Shown: positions 21,735 to 33,395, counted from the stretch's first letter. The stretch: 64,000 nucleotides of DNA from Paralithodes platypus (GCA_032716605.1 CM064485.1:27744558-27808557), one strand, 5' to 3'. The notes: generated by a model not told the origin, from the sequence alone. Numbers and translations: made by a program.

Positions 21735-22048
21735 TGTTTCCTTTTAGTTTGCTCCCTATACCTCCAGCAAGCTTACAAAAATATCCCCAAGAACCTCCTT
21801 CGAGATAAATTTGTACATTTTTCAGTAGATGTATGTCCCGATCAAAGGCCGGCTCCTCATTTGCAGTCATCGCTCGCCAGGAATAAATGGACACCTAAAT
21901 GGCACGAAAGTTCATAAATTTCACAAAGATATGGGACGAAAGGATTTAAGAAGGCCAAATTAATGGGGCCAACGTCTTAAAATGTCAAAGCTAATGGGGC
22001 ACAGCATGAGAGTGAAGGGGTCCAGAATAATACCCCTTAAACATATTA
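21735..22048 (-). mobile_element. Family A MITE (A13), reverse, degraded
   Basis: Retains CTCCAGCAAGCTTACAAAAA, ATTTTTCAGTAGA, a decayed hairpin and ATCGCTCGCC. The right end approaches TACCCCTTAA. Confidence 0.65.
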
Positions 22049-22194
22049 TAACTCTATAAACGGTAATAAGAGCAGAAATGTGGATAATTAAGTTTGCTTG
22101 TAACCATTAAAATCACGGTATTATGTTGACAATATTACTGCCTGTACTGTAACTGCAAAATAACGAAATTTAATGTCAGTGTAGCTATCATTCA

Positions 22195-22300
22195 ATTATT
22201 ATAGTCACAGAGTAAAACAGATTCTTCCTAATCTGTGTAAAACCGTCTAAATATAGCTAGAATAATAAAAAGGATGTCGCTGGTACTGAAAAGGTTTATA
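22195..22300 (+). mobile_element. Family B right half (B4)
   Basis: TTCTTCCTAATCTGTGTAAAA, CGTCTAAATATAGCTAGAAT, GATGTCGCTGGTACTGAAAAGG. The left half is missing. Confidence 0.6.
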
Positions 22301-22530
22301 ACAACGATTCCCTTTCAAGTATTTTACATAATTAGAGAACCTTTTGAAACATTGAACTATAAAATGTGACCTTGAGGAGTGTTTTTTTCTGTTATAGGTT
22401 GTCGATAATTGGCCAAGATTAGCCTGGATCGCCATTGGTCGCTTGGGTCGTTAGGTAGATGCTTGGGGGATTATTATACCATTACCCTTATGTACATAAA
22501 TATAATTAACATTATTGATAGCATTAGCAA

Positions 22531-22579
<49 letters not shown>

Positions 22580-23165
22580 TAATAAATAATAATAATTATT
22601 AAGGTAATATAATTATTATTCTATTATTAAATATTCCCCACACAGAGTAAATAGGGCATATATATATCTATATATATATATATATATATATCACAAACTC
22701 AGTAAAACGTCGACATTACAAATTATCTACGGTCATACACTAATTAATTACATATAGTTATTAGGTATAAGGGTCGTAAACTACAATTCATTTGCCGTAC
22801 ATCAACACCAAATATGATATAGCCCAAAATAAGGTTTTCTATAGCGACAATTTACGGTATTTATGGATACTTTTATTACAATGAACTCAGCCTAAAGTTG
22901 ATGTCCAGGAATCGAAGACGTTGAGTATACCTTAATTACCACTTCCAATAACAGGCTCTTCCTTAATAACTGAAATAAATCGTCTACGGATGAAAAACAA
23001 AAGAAAAGAGCTATCGTACTGGACGAGCGTGGTGTGTGTGTGTGTGTGTGTCTGTCTTACTAACCCTAGAAGATTATATATAGATAGGATGGATAGGATG
23101 TGACCTAATAATTGCCAGACTATAATGACAAGAGTGATTCATGGTGTACAGAAAGGGTTAATATA
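22301..23165. other. AT-rich spacer with CA, TA and GT runs
   Basis: CA run 22,539-22,574, TA run 22,660-22,690, GT run 23,032-23,051. No gene or element recognised. Confidence 0.75.
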
Positions 23166-24530
23166 GCCAGTGAGGAGGAGGGGGGGGGGGGGGGGGGGGC
23201 AGGGAGTATGAGAGACATAATCAGGAAGGGTGAGGGAGTAGGGGGAGGAGGGAGGAGTAAAGGGAATTAGGGAGTGTGAGGGAGTAGGGGGAGGGGGGAG
23301 GAGTAAAGGAAATCAGGGAGTGGAGGGGGAGGAGGGAGGAGTAAAGGGAATCAGGGAGTGTGAGGGAGTAAAGGGAATCAGGGAGGGTGAGGGAGTAGGG
23401 GGAGGGGGGAGGAGTAAAGGGAATCAGGAAGGGTGAGGGAGTAGGGGGAGGGTGAAGAGTAAAGGAAATCAGGGAGGGTGAGGGGGGAGGAGTAAAGGGA
23501 ACCAGGGAGGGTGAGGGAGTAGGGGGAGGAGGGAGGAGTAAAGGGAATCAGGAAGGGGCAGGGAGTAGGGGGAGGGGAGAAGAGTAAAGAGAATCAGGGA
23601 GTGTGAACGAGTAGGGGGAGGTGGGAGGAGTAAAGGGAATCAGGGAGGGTGAGGGAGTAAGGGGAGGGGGGAGGAGTAAAGGGAATCAGGGACGGGTAGG
23701 GAGTAGGGGGAGGAGTAAAGGGAATCAGTGAGGGTGATGGAGTAGGGGAAGGGGGGAGAAGTAAAGGGAATCAGGGAGGGTGAGGGAGTAGGGGGAGGGG
23801 GGAGGAGTAAAGGGAATCAGGGAGGGTGAGGGAGTAGGGGGAGGAGTAAAGGGAATCAGGGAGGGTGAGGAAGTAGGGGGACGAGGGAGGAGTAAAGGGA
23901 ATCAGGGAGGGTGAGGGAGGGAGGGAGAGGAGTGAGGAGTATAGGTAATCAGGGAAGAAGAAGGGAGGAAGAGAAGAGAAGAGGGAGGCAGGAGGGAGAG
24001 AGTAAAGGTAAGGGAGGAAGAGAAGACAAGGAGAGTTATAAGGAGGTAGGAGGGAGGGAGTGAGGAAAGTAAGGGAGGAAAGGTAAGGTGGAAGAGAAGG
24101 AAGACGAGAAGAGGGAAGGAGGAGAGAAGAGGGAAGGAGGAGAGAAGTAGGAAAGGTAAGGGCCGAAGAAGGGAGGAAGAGAAGAGAAAATGAAGGGAGG
24201 AAAGGTATCGGTGGAAGAAGGGAGGTAAAGAAGAGGGAAGAAGGGGGGAGGAGGGAGGGAGTAAAGGTAAGGGAGGAAGAGAAGACAAGGAGAGAAAAAG
24301 AGGTAGGAGGGAGGGAAGGGTGGAAGAAAGGAGGAAGAGAAGAGGGAGGAAGGAAAGGTAAGGGTGGAAGAAGGGAGGAAGAAGAGAAGAGGGAGGGAAG
24401 AAGGAGGGAGGAAAGGTAAGGGAGGCAGAAGGGAGGAAGGGAAGAAGGGTGGATGAGGGAGGGAGGAAAGGCACGGTGGCAGAAGGGAGGAAGAGGATGA
24501 TAAATGGGAAGCAAAGAACAGGGGTTAAAG
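23166..24530. repeat. 1.3-kb polypurine tract / ~45-bp G-rich minisatellite
   Basis: Almost pure G and A on the plus strand. Begins with ~20 consecutive G (23,180-23,199), then irregular units with GGGAGTAGGGGGAGG, GGAGTAAAGGGAATCA and GGGAGGGTGA, then AGGGAGGAAG-type units. The Ser/Pro/Leu-rich minus-strand frames are artefacts of composition. Confidence 0.92.
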
Positions 24531-24534
24531 TTAA

Positions 24535-24735
24535 CCCCTTCGGTATCGACGACGTCTTTTGTATTTGATTTCAAATACTTTTAGATGGTTTTATGAAGCT
24601 TAGGAATAATAATTATATGGTAGCAAACAAGATGCATTGATATATTATGTAGCCTATTAGTTGTTAGACGTCCGTCCTAAGCTGAATAAAATCGTCAATA
24701 GTATAATGAAAAGGATGCCAACGGTACTGGATGGA
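24535..24735 (+). mobile_element. Family B MITE (B5) inside the polypurine tract
   Basis: Flanked by TTAA (24,531-24,534; 24,736-24,739). Left end CCCCTTCGGTATCGACGACG; right end decayed (GGTACTGGATGGA). It splits the purine tract and so postdates it. Confidence 0.75.
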
Positions 24736-24739
24736 TTAA

Positions 24740-24888
24740 GAGAGGAAGAAGTGGGAGAGAAGACGGAAGGGAAGAGGGAGAGGGAAGGAGGAAGAGGTGT
24801 TTGATAATGAGGGAAGAAGGAGGAAGAGAAGGAGTAAAGATAAAATAAGAAGAGGGAGAAAGTAAGAGGGCAAGAGGTACCGTTAGCA

Positions 24889-24923
<35 letters not shown>

Positions 24924-25092
24924 AGAAAGGTAAGGGAGGGATGGGAAGAGGAGGGAAGGAGTAATGGAAAGGGAGTATGGAGAAGAGACATGGGGAGGAG
25001 GAATGGAGAGAGAGATAGGGGAGGGGTAGAGGAGGAAGAGACAAGGGGAGGATGGAGAGGAAGGAACGGGGGGGGGGGGGGTAATCACACAG
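24740..25092. repeat. Polypurine tract, right part
   Basis: GA-rich continuation, including a GAGAGA run at 24,890-24,925 and a G run near 25,070-25,081. Confidence 0.9.
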
Positions 25093-25199
25093 GTCACAAA
25101 TCTCCCGGCTCTTCAGTCTTCAGTGCACCACCGTAGTCAACAGGTGTCTCTCCCTCTCTCTCGCTCTCCGTCACCGGGCGGCTCTAAGCTTAGCGGTTA

Positions 25200-25312
25200 T
25201 ATGACAATTCGCCCCATTATATTGGCGATTTTAAGGCGGTTTGCTCCATTTTAAGATGCTTTACCTCATCAGTTTGAAGATAATAATACGTTTCGGTCCA
25301 AAGTTTGACGAT
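25200..25312 (+). mobile_element. Family A-like fragment (A14)
   Basis: CAATTCGCCCCATTA, TTGGCGATTTTAAG and TTTAAGATGCTTTACC recall the left part of family A. Heavily diverged. Confidence 0.4.
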
Positions 25313-26034
25313 TAGCGCCTTCCATTGTCCTTACCAAGGAGGTCAACTCAATTAAAAATAACTCCAAACAACGCCAAAAATAAGACCATATTATATACTA
25401 ATCCTCCAATTGCTAGGGATGCATTCAGTGTGAAGAGCTAGAGCCTTCTATACACTAAGATATATATAAACCGTCTAAATCAACTACATAAACCTACAAA
25501 AATAGCACTCTTCTAAAGCTCTATTCTTAGTGTCAAGAGGCAAAGCTATTCAGTACATCATCAAATCTCACTAAACTCTCTCCAGGGTTATATAAAAAAA
25601 AACCCGCCAAACACAAACTATAAAGGCTTAGAATTCCCGCTACAAACGCTAAAAAATCCCCAAATCATCGTGTCTTGTGATAAACATGTGTTTCAAGTAC
25701 TAAAATCCTCCTGAAACGCCTCCCCATCGCTGCTTGTACGGAATTTAAGTACGGTAGCTAAGAGCCCCGTATATCGATCCGTGTGGTCTGTGAACCAACT
25801 GTGGCGGTGGTATTTATGGACAAGACTATATTCGGCTTGTGATACGGTCCTCACATCATACTGGGTGAGTTACATACATTGTTAGTCTTTAGCCTCAACA
25901 GTCACATTATATATATTCCTAACATAAAGCAATATATATATATGTGTGTGTGTGTGTGTACGCGCGCGTGTTTGTTTATCATAAGCTGGCAGACGAGTGT
26001 TGAAGATATATGTTAAGGGAAAATGTGGTCGTGT
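25313..26034. other. No recognised feature (GT run at 25,943-25,960)
   Basis: Unique-looking AT-rich sequence. I see no ORF over 60 codons and no element ends. Confidence 0.6.
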
Positions 26035-26140
26035 GATAGGCCTACACTAAATTATTTTATACAGCTTAGGATGGTCCTGTGGCAATGAAAGGGGATTAAT
26101 CTATCTCAATCATTTCTTAGGCTCCCGCGCTAACAGTACA
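26035..26140 (+). mobile_element. Family B fragment (B6)
   Basis: TTATTTTATACAGCTTAGGA, TGGTCCTGTGGCAATGAAAG, TCTATCTCAATCA correspond to the family B centre. Ends missing. Confidence 0.45.
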
Positions 26141-26394
26141 AGCCAGTAAATGACCGCCATCCGACAACCCATTGTATATTCCGATAATTTGAATGTATAT
26201 CTATCATTTTAGTTGGATGCCGAAACCGTAGATTATTACAGTTTATCCATTATGATCAGGTGGTAGCATATGCTGTGTAAATAAGACACTGGTCTACTGC
26301 ACCTCTGAGTACACTGGTTACGGACTACACTCAAATCCACAGCCATTCCAAGTTTCCATCTGTACGTTAATATTCCACACGCACTTTATACACT

Positions 26395-26580
26395 ATACCC
26401 TGTTCCAAAAAGGTAGTAAAGTAATCGTGAACCCTAACCTCTGTAACTAAAAATGGGCTAGAACAAATGGGCTGTAAATTCCAACACCTATTCCCAAGCT
26501 GACCCTTCCCAAATGGTAGAAATATTAGCTCGATTATTCTAGTCGTTTGTGAGTTATAGAGGTTAATGTTCAAAAGCTTG
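26395..26580. repeat. Interspersed repeat E, copy 1
   Basis: Shares GGGCTAGA.CAAAT.GGCTG, CTTCCCAAATGGTAGAAAT, TTAGCTCG and GTCGTTT.TGAGTTA with 28,290-28,440. Class unknown; diverged. Confidence 0.55.
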
Positions 26581-26740
26581 GCCTACTTACTTGGAACAGG
26601 ATGTAGTAACTCTCCCCTGGAAACAAGCTAGATAATCGGAAGAACTGCCTCAAAATACGGAGGCGATTCATTCGTGGCCACCCCTTCGATAATCAAGGCA
26701 CCTGGTAATAAACACATTGATAGATAGGCCTATTCAGTAA

Positions 26741-27092
26741 GGTGGAGGTACGGTAGTTGCTTTTTCTGGAACCCCTTCTCCCTTATATTTAGCTCCATTA
26801 GGCTAGTCTTGAGATTTTAAGAAGTTCGCTCCATTAGTTTGACGATTTTAAGACCTTTTGTACCATTCAGATTTCGATTTTTTTCCTGGCGAGCGATAGG
26901 GAGCCTGTAATTTTAGGAGGAATCGGCTTTCGGCCGGGACACTTTTCTACCGAAAAATATACAAATTTAACTCGAAAGGTGGTCTACGGCGTGTTTTTGT
27001 TTTTTTAAGCTTGATGGTGGTCTAGTGAGGAAACGTATACATAAATAAATAAAACAAATAATAAATACACCAAAAGATAACCACTTACCCCC
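26741..27092 (+). mobile_element. Family A MITE (A15)
   Basis: Full-length copy; right TTAA at 27,093-27,096, left end altered (TAAGGTGGAGGTACGG). Module GGCGAGCGATAGGGAGCC, hairpin TCGGCTTTCGGCCGG. Confidence 0.75.
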
Positions 27093-27200
27093 TTAAGATG
27101 CGTCTAGCCGCCAATCTCGCCTAACTTACAATGGACTAAAGCAGTGGAGCTGAGACTTCCCTTTGAGAAGAATAAACCAGTAAAGAGACGGGGTAATGTA

Positions 27201-27412
27201 CAGTCGCGCTAATAAGTCATGTCCCAGCTGTCATTACGTTTGGCTCGCTCTGTGTTGTATTAATGTTTGTCAGATGTTGAATAGGGTGGGTAAGTGTAGG
27301 AACATGTTTGTATATTTCACTCGATATGACAAAAATGAAGCTTAGATATTGCTGATGCCAATTATTGATCAAAACATACTTGGTGCCGAGACATCACTTA
27401 TTAGCGCAATTG
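27201..27412. mobile_element. Family C MITE (C4), intact
   Basis: 212 bp with TA on each side (27,199-27,200; 27,413-27,414). Ends CAGTCGCGCTAATAAGTC and GACATCACTTATTAGCGCAATTG-like (19 of the terminal bases pair with few mismatches). The right flank CAGTTGGCCACG itself looks like another family C start. Confidence 0.8.
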
Positions 27413-27528
27413 TACAGTTGGCCACGTTAATTTGAATCCACTCCATGATCTTAACTATGGAAGGAAACATAGTAGATATACTTCCAGGAACAATTGGCTG
27501 TAAAACCGTTAATTGGTCACATTATTAA

Positions 27529-27715
27529 ACCCTTTGAGTACCAGCGACGTGTGATATAGTTTATTCTAGCTATATTTAGAAGATATTATAAGAAGGATCT
27601 ATGGTAGCTTAAATAGTTGGTTGAGATAGTTTGAAGCCTTATTATTGTTAGAGGTCCATCCTAAGCTGAATGAAAGCGTCTAACCATTGCCAGAATATAA
27701 ATAATATAATTACTA
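27529..27715 (+). mobile_element. Family B MITE (B7), right end lost
   Basis: After TTAA (27,525-27,528): ACCCTTTGAGTACCAGCGAC, a TTTATTCTAGCTATATTTAG left half and CTAAGCTGAATGAAAGCGTC right half. The terminal 3' part is absent. Confidence 0.6.
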
Positions 27716-27934
27716 ATGCAAAAGAAAATACCGTACGCTTCTACTTCAATCACACTAATCTTCCATCCACACTTACAATTACCTGGTGTATACAAAATGT
27801 ATGTGGCCAACTGTACATCCCGTTGGCGCTGGCCTTCTCTGAATGGGCGAGCTCACATGGGGTTCATGTCCCTAATGTTTTTTTTTTCGGATTCATTGGA
27901 GCGTACTCTCCAATAATCTAATTGCTAGGGGGAT

Positions 27935-28206
27935 AGTTGTCCCCCTTCTCCCAATGTTTATCTGTTTAGCCCCATTAGTTTTCATATTTTAAGGCGCTCG
28001 GCCCTTTAGTTTGGCGATTTTAAAATGTAAATTAGGAGGAATCGGCCTACAGCCGGGTAATTTTTCTACCGAAAAATGTACAAATTTATCTAGAAGGGGG
28101 ATCTTGGGGATGTTTTTTTATAAAGCATGATGGAGGTCTTGGGAGGAAACTAAATAATACAAAATCAATAAATATAGCGACCAATAAAATAAAGCCTTTC
28201 TCCTTG
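27935..28206 (+). mobile_element. Family A MITE with internal deletion (A16)
   Basis: The segment carrying GGCGAGCGATAGCGAGCC is deleted; the copy jumps from TTTGGCGATTTTAAAA to GTAAATTAGGAGGAATCGGC. Confidence 0.65.
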
Positions 28207-28289
28207 AGCCACTAATTACATGACCCGAAGACAAGATCTGCTTCTGTGGGATGGCTTATTACAAGAAGATATACTCGGTTCATTAAAGG

Positions 28290-28440
28290 TAGGCAAACAA
28301 ATCCTCACTTCTATCCTGTGTAACTCAAACATTGGGCTAGAGCAAATTGGCTGTAAATTACCACAACTCTTCCCTGTCTGACTCTTCCCAAATGGTAGAA
28401 ATCTTAGCTCGCTCACTCAAGTCGTTTATGAGTTAGGAGA
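28290..28440. repeat. Interspersed repeat E, copy 2
   Basis: Matches 26,395-26,580 through the blocks listed there. Confidence 0.55.
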
Positions 28441-28542
28441 GCCTAAAAGAAATATGGTGGCAGGGCTACCGTACTCAACTGGCGGCCCGCAGTTCAGATC
28501 CGGACCTCGGAGACCTGCCTAATGGACGCAGAATTTCCAGGG

Positions 28543-28617
<75 letters not shown>
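28543..28617. repeat. TA microsatellite
   Basis: Uninterrupted TA run. Confidence 0.95.
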
Positions 28618-28619
<2 letters not shown>

Positions 28620-28805
28620 GGCCAAAGTAAAACGGAAAAGAGTGTTTAAAGGATTAAAGAACAGGATATAGGCCTCATCTTAGTGAAAGGCAAGTAGAAG
28701 AGAACCACACTATAGTCTGTTTATTTCCAGCTGACGATAAATTACCTTGTTTTCATCTTGATTACTCGGCTATTACGAAGATTTTGGAGCAAAATATAAT
28801 ATTAA

Positions 28806-29012
28806 CCCCTTGAAGCTCTGTCGCGTTTTAGCCGTGAATTTTGGCTATCATTAGACGATTGTATGCAGCTTAGGAAGGATCTGTGGGTATTAAAAGGGTA
28901 AAGACTATCTCAATCAACCCTCTGACTCGCATATACCCTTCCTAATCTGAATAAAGTCGTCTATTAATTACCATAAAAACCGAAAATAAATGCGTATTGG
29001 ATCTTGAAAGGA
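28806..29012 (+). mobile_element. Family B MITE (B8), full length
   Basis: 207 bp between TTAA at 28,802-28,805 and 29,013-29,016. It preserves both halves: GGCTATCATTAGACGATT on the left and AAAGTCGTCTATTAATTACC on the right. Confidence 0.8.
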
Positions 29013-29130
29013 TTAATTATGAAAACTTGGCCGTACTATGACGCATAGACATAGCAGTTACCACTTACATAGTCTTCCGTCAAGTATCAAGAAATCAGTT
29101 GCTAAAGGATTCAATTTGCCGTCAGCTTAA

Positions 29131-29436
29131 GGGGGTAGTACTCGCTTTTTCTGGACACCCTTCTCCCTCATGTTTAACATATTAGTTTTAAAGTTTTAAG
29201 ACGTTCATTCCGTTAGTTTGGCGATTTTGAGACCTTTCGCCTCATTTTGTTGTCAATATTAAAACCTTTCGCGCCCTTTAGGTGTAGACTTTTTTCCTTC
29301 GCGAGCGATAGAAAGCCTCTAATTTTAGAAGGAACCGGCCTTCGGTCGGGACATTTGAAAAATGTACGAATTAATTTTGAAAGGGGGTCTAGGGGGTGTT
29401 TTTCTAAGCTTGATGGAGGTCTAGCGAGGAAACTCA

Positions 29437-29467
<31 letters not shown>

Positions 29468-29498
29468 ATATATAGACCAAAAACCAAGCACTACCCCC
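29131..29498 (+). mobile_element. Family A MITE (A17)
   Basis: TTAA on the left (29,127-29,130), TTAT on the right. Ends GGGGGTAGTACTCG and AGCACTACCCCC define the family A terminal inverted repeat. Confidence 0.85.
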
Positions 29499-29676
29499 TT
29501 ATCCAGGAAACCCAATATAAATCCTCCCAACTGTACGCGTGGTGAGGCAGGAACGGAGGCTCCACTCCTCATTAATAGTGTAGTGCTCAACCTTTAGTGT
29601 ATGATATAAACAGACTGGGGTAACACCGCTGCCACATCTTTACCGAGCCAACGGTTGACGATTGTACGTAGTTTAA

Positions 29677-30056
29677 AGGGGTAGTGCTTGGTTTTGGGGC
29701 TATGTACTGTTTATATTAATTTATATATATATTTTTTTAGTTTCCTCGCTAGACCTCCATCAAGCTAAAAATAGCACCCCCTAGGGTCCTAGACCGTCTT
29801 TCAAGATAAATGTGTACACGTTTCGATAGAAAAATATCACGGCCGAAGGCCGGTTCTTTCTAAAATTACAGGCTCGCTATCGCTCGCCAGGATAAAATCG
29901 ACACCTACATGGTATGGGAAGGTCTTAATTTTGTCAAATAAATGGGATGAAAGGTCTTAACATCGACAAACTAATAGAACGAACGTCTTAAAACCTCAAA
30001 ACTAATATGCTAAACATGAGGGAGAAGGGGGTCCATAAACAGCGACTACCACCCCC
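29677..30056 (-). mobile_element. Family A MITE (A18), reverse
   Basis: TTAA at 29,673-29,676 and 30,057-30,060. Well-preserved hairpin CGGCCGAAGGCCGG and GGCTCGCTATCGCTCGCC. It directly borders the family B remnant and its 51-bp array. Confidence 0.85.
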
Positions 30057-30060
30057 TTAA

Positions 30061-30735
30061 GACGAATCAAATGGGTAAGAACTATACACTGTATATGTAT
30101 ATGTATATATTAACCCTATGAATGGGTAAGAACTATACACTGTATATGTATATATTAACCCTCTGAATGGGTAAGAACTATACACTGTATATGTATATGT
30201 ATATATTAACCCTCTGAATGGGTAAGAACTATACACTGTATATGTATATGTATATATTAACCCTCTGAATGGGTAAGAACTATACACTGTATATGTATAT
30301 GTATATATTAACCCTCTGAATTGGTAAGAACTATACACTGTATATGTATATGTATATATTAACCCTCTGAATGGGTAAGAACTATACACTGTATATGTAT
30401 ATGTATATATTAACCCTCTGAATGGGTAAGAACTATACACTGTATATGTATATGTATATTAACCCTCTGAATTGGTAAGAACTATACACTGTATATGTAT
30501 ATGTATATATTAACCCTCTGAATGGGTAAGAACTATACACTGTATATGTATATGTATATATTAACCCTCTGAATGGGTAAGAACTATACACTGTATATGT
30601 ATATGTATATATTAACCCTCTGAATGGGTAAGAACTATACACTGTATATGTATATGTATATGTATATATTAACCCTCTGAATGGGTAAGAACTATACACT
30701 GTATATGTATATGTATATATTAACCCTCTGAATTC
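30061..30735. repeat. 51-bp minisatellite, ~13 copies, grown inside a family B MITE
   Basis: Unit CCCTCTGAATGGGTAAGAAC, TATACACTGTATATG, TATATGTATATATTAA. The GGGTAA..ACTAT and TTAACCCTCTGA parts are the centre of family B, here separated by a TATG-rich insert. Two units vary in length. The YTYTV-repeat frames are artefacts. Confidence 0.92.
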
Positions 30736-30810
30736 CACATGCTCTTCCTAAAACAAGGAAAATAGTCTATTAATAGCCAGAATATATAGAAACAATTAAG
30801 AGTCAAATAT
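30722..30810 (+). mobile_element. Family B right half (B9)
   Basis: Follows the last array unit: CCCTCTGAATTCCACATGC, TCTTCCTAAAACAAGG, AATAGTCTATTAATAGCCAG. The left half is missing upstream. Confidence 0.6.
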
Positions 30811-31076
30811 AATCGTTTGTTGGTAGTTCAAATTTAAATTGGCTATATGAATCCTGTCGCCAGTGGTTTCAAAAGAAATATTTGTATCCTTTCATGTAGG
30901 CTATACATAACCTTTAGAAGTCGATTAGAGTCGCCTGGATTAAATTAGAATGATTACAAATTACCGTACGTAAATATTATTTGAATTAAGAGTGGAGTTT
31001 GTTATAATTAAGAGTGGAGTTTGTTATAATTCAGTTGACTAATCATATGAATTAACGACTGTATAACAAGCTACAG

Positions 31077-31142
31077 TGCCAGTATCCATCACACTCATTA
31101 TACTTCCCTATGGAAGTATAATGAGTGTGATGGATACTGGCA
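31077..31142. repeat. Perfect hairpin, 31-bp arms, 4-nt loop
   Basis: Left arm 31,077-31,107 and right arm 31,112-31,142 are exact reverse complements around CTAT. No target duplication seen. Could be a recent foldback event or, if transcribed, a small-RNA precursor-like hairpin. Confidence 0.85.
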
Positions 31143-31170
31143 TAGGAGCATGTGAAACTACAGAACATAA

Positions 31171-31528
31171 GGGGCCGAACTCGTGTTTTTTCTCTCTCCC
31201 CCCTCTCTCTCTGGGTTGTATTAATTCGGCCCCATTCAGCCTACTGTTTTAAGACGTTTATCCCCATTCCAGGTGTCGATTTCTTCCTGGCGAGCGGTAG
31301 CGAGCCAGTATATTTTATATAATGTTTTTGTCAGCAGGCTAAATTTGTAAAAAAAAATATACAAAAATTTCTCCGGCGTCGCTGGATTTCTCCATACAAT
31401 GCTGGCTCGCTATCGCTCGCCAGGAATATATCGACACCTGGATGGGGTTAAACGTATTAAAACAGTAGGCTGAATGGATACAAGCCACAGACAGAGAGAA
31501 ACTAAGAACAAAACGCAGGTTACCCCCC
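31171..31528. mobile_element. Family F foldback element (F3)
   Basis: Between ATAA and TTAA (31,529-31,532). Modules GGCGAGCGGTAGCGAGCC and GGCTCGCTATCGCTCGCC in opposite arms; the hairpin is mutated (CCGGCGTCGCTGG). Confidence 0.8.
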
Positions 31529-31574
31529 TTAAACAGAAGAATGTACCAGTTTTGTTAGTAATTTGTTCTATTAC

Positions 31575-32272
31575 GTTGGTCTGCACAAATATCTACCGTA
31601 TAGGAATATATAAGTGACGTTATGTGCAACAAATACTTACCGTATAGGAATATATAAGTGACGTTATGTGCAACATACTTATCGTATAGGAATATATAAG
31701 TGACGTTATGTGCAACATACTTACCGTATAGGAATATATAAGTGACGTTATGTGCAACATACTTACCGTATAGGAATATATAAGTGACGTTATGTGCAAC
31801 AAATACTTACCGTATAGGAATATATAAGTGACGTTATGTGCAACATACTTATCGTATAGGAATATATAAGTGACGTTATGTGCAACATACTTACCGTATA
31901 GGAATATATAAGTGACGTTATGTGCAACATACTTACCGTATAGGAATATAAGTGACGTTATGTGCAACAAATACTTACCGTATAGGAATATATAAGTGAC
32001 GTTATGTGCAACATACTTACCGTATAGGAATATATAAGTGACGTTATGTGCAACAAATACTTACCGTATAGGAATATATAAGTGACGTTATATGCAACAA
32101 ATACTTACCGTATAGGAATATATAAGTGACGTTATGTGCAACATACTTACCGTATAGGAATATATAAGTGACGTTATGTGCAACAAATATCTACCGTATA
32201 GGAATATATAAGTGACGTTATGTGCAACATACTTACCGTATAGGAATATATAAGTGACGTTATGTGCAACAT
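31575..32272. repeat. 42/45-bp minisatellite, ~16 copies
   Basis: Unit TACTTACCGTATAGGAATAT plus ATAAGTGACGTTATGTGCAACA. Two length classes differ by AAA after CAACA and alternate irregularly, giving frames on the minus strand that are not genes. Confidence 0.93.
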
Positions 32273-32315
32273 AGATTGGATAAGTAAACGAGAAGGATGG
32301 ACTGTAAAGCCTTAA

Positions 32316-32678
32316 GGGGTATAGTGCTTCATTTTGGGTCTAGATATTTATTTATATATATATTTGCAAGTTTCCTCGCTAGACCTCCATCGAGCTTAGA
32401 TAAACACCCCCTAGGCCCCCTTTCAAGGTAAATGTGTACATTTTTCGGTAGAAAAATGTCCCGGCCGAAGGCCCCTTCCTTCTTAAATTAGAGGCTCGCT
32501 ATCGCTCGCCATGAAAACATCTACACCTAAAGGGCACGAAAGGTCTTAATATTGACAAACAAATTAGGCGAAAGATCTCAAAATCGCCAAAAATAACGGA
32601 ACGAACGTTTTAAAACCTCAAAACTAATATGCTAAACATGAGAGAGAAGGGGGTCCGGAAAAAGCGAGTACTACTCCC
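32316..32678 (-). mobile_element. Family A MITE (A19), reverse, intact
   Basis: 363 bp between TTAA at 32,312-32,315 and 32,679-32,682. Hairpin half-decayed (CGGCCGAAGGCCCC). Confidence 0.85.
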
Positions 32679-32809
32679 TTAAAGGTGCATAAAAGGTGAA
32701 TAGTACAGTCCAATTGGGTGTTTTGGTAGTGATTATATAGAGGCTATTCAAGTACAGTATCATAAATCGTGCAGCGTAACAATTCCTGGTTTTTTGAACA
32801 CATATAATA

Positions 32810-33016
32810 CGGTGGCGCTAATAAGTCATGTCTCAGCTGTCTTTACGTTTGGCTCGCTCTGTGCTGTAATAATGTCTGTCAGATGTTGAATAGGGTGGGT
32901 AAGTGTAGGACCATGTTTGTATAATCCCTCAAGAAGAAGAAATGTGTAAATATTGCTGATACCAAGTATTGATCAACACATAATTGGTGCCAAGACATCA
33001 CTTATTAGGCCAATTG
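32810..33016. mobile_element. Family C MITE (C5)
   Basis: 207 bp between TA at 32,808-32,809 and 33,017-33,018. Ends CGGTGGCGCTAATAAGTC and ACTTATTAGGCCAATTG. Confidence 0.75.
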
Positions 33017-33188
33017 TACATGATGTAAATTATATACAGTATATTTTTTATTTTAATATTCGGGGAGCTTTCTAAAATGTGCTAAAATAAATCCACTTTC
33101 AAATGTATGCCAGTTGTGTTACCGTTAACTTTGTTGTTTTTTAATATCAAATATTAGAGGAAGGAAATATATAGGCTACTGTTATTAA

Positions 33189-33391
33189 CCCCTTCACCAC
33201 AATTACGTATTTTTCATCATATTTTGGTTATCATTAGACGAATTTATTTAGTTTCTAATCTACCTATACGACTCAAATGGGTAAATACGATCTCGATAAA
33301 CCCTCTCGGTGACAGGGCCTTCTTAAACTGCATAAAATCATCTAATTTTAGTCAGAATCAAAGGTAAAAACGCGCCATGGTGCTGAAGGGG
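33189..33391 (+). mobile_element. Family B MITE (B10)
   Basis: TTAA left (33,185-33,188), CTAA right. Left end CCCCTTCACCAC; right end ATGGTGCTGAAGGGG. Same subfamily as the copy that seeded the 36.6-kb array. Confidence 0.8.
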
Positions 33392-33395
33392 CTAA

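Noticed and set aside
23771..24574. 267-codon Ser/Pro/Leu-rich minus-strand frame
   Set aside because: Product of the polypurine tract composition.
25741..25870. Possible exon with splice donor (ACTGGGTGAGTTACAT)
   Set aside because: A single GTGAGT match with no adjacent open frame or homology.
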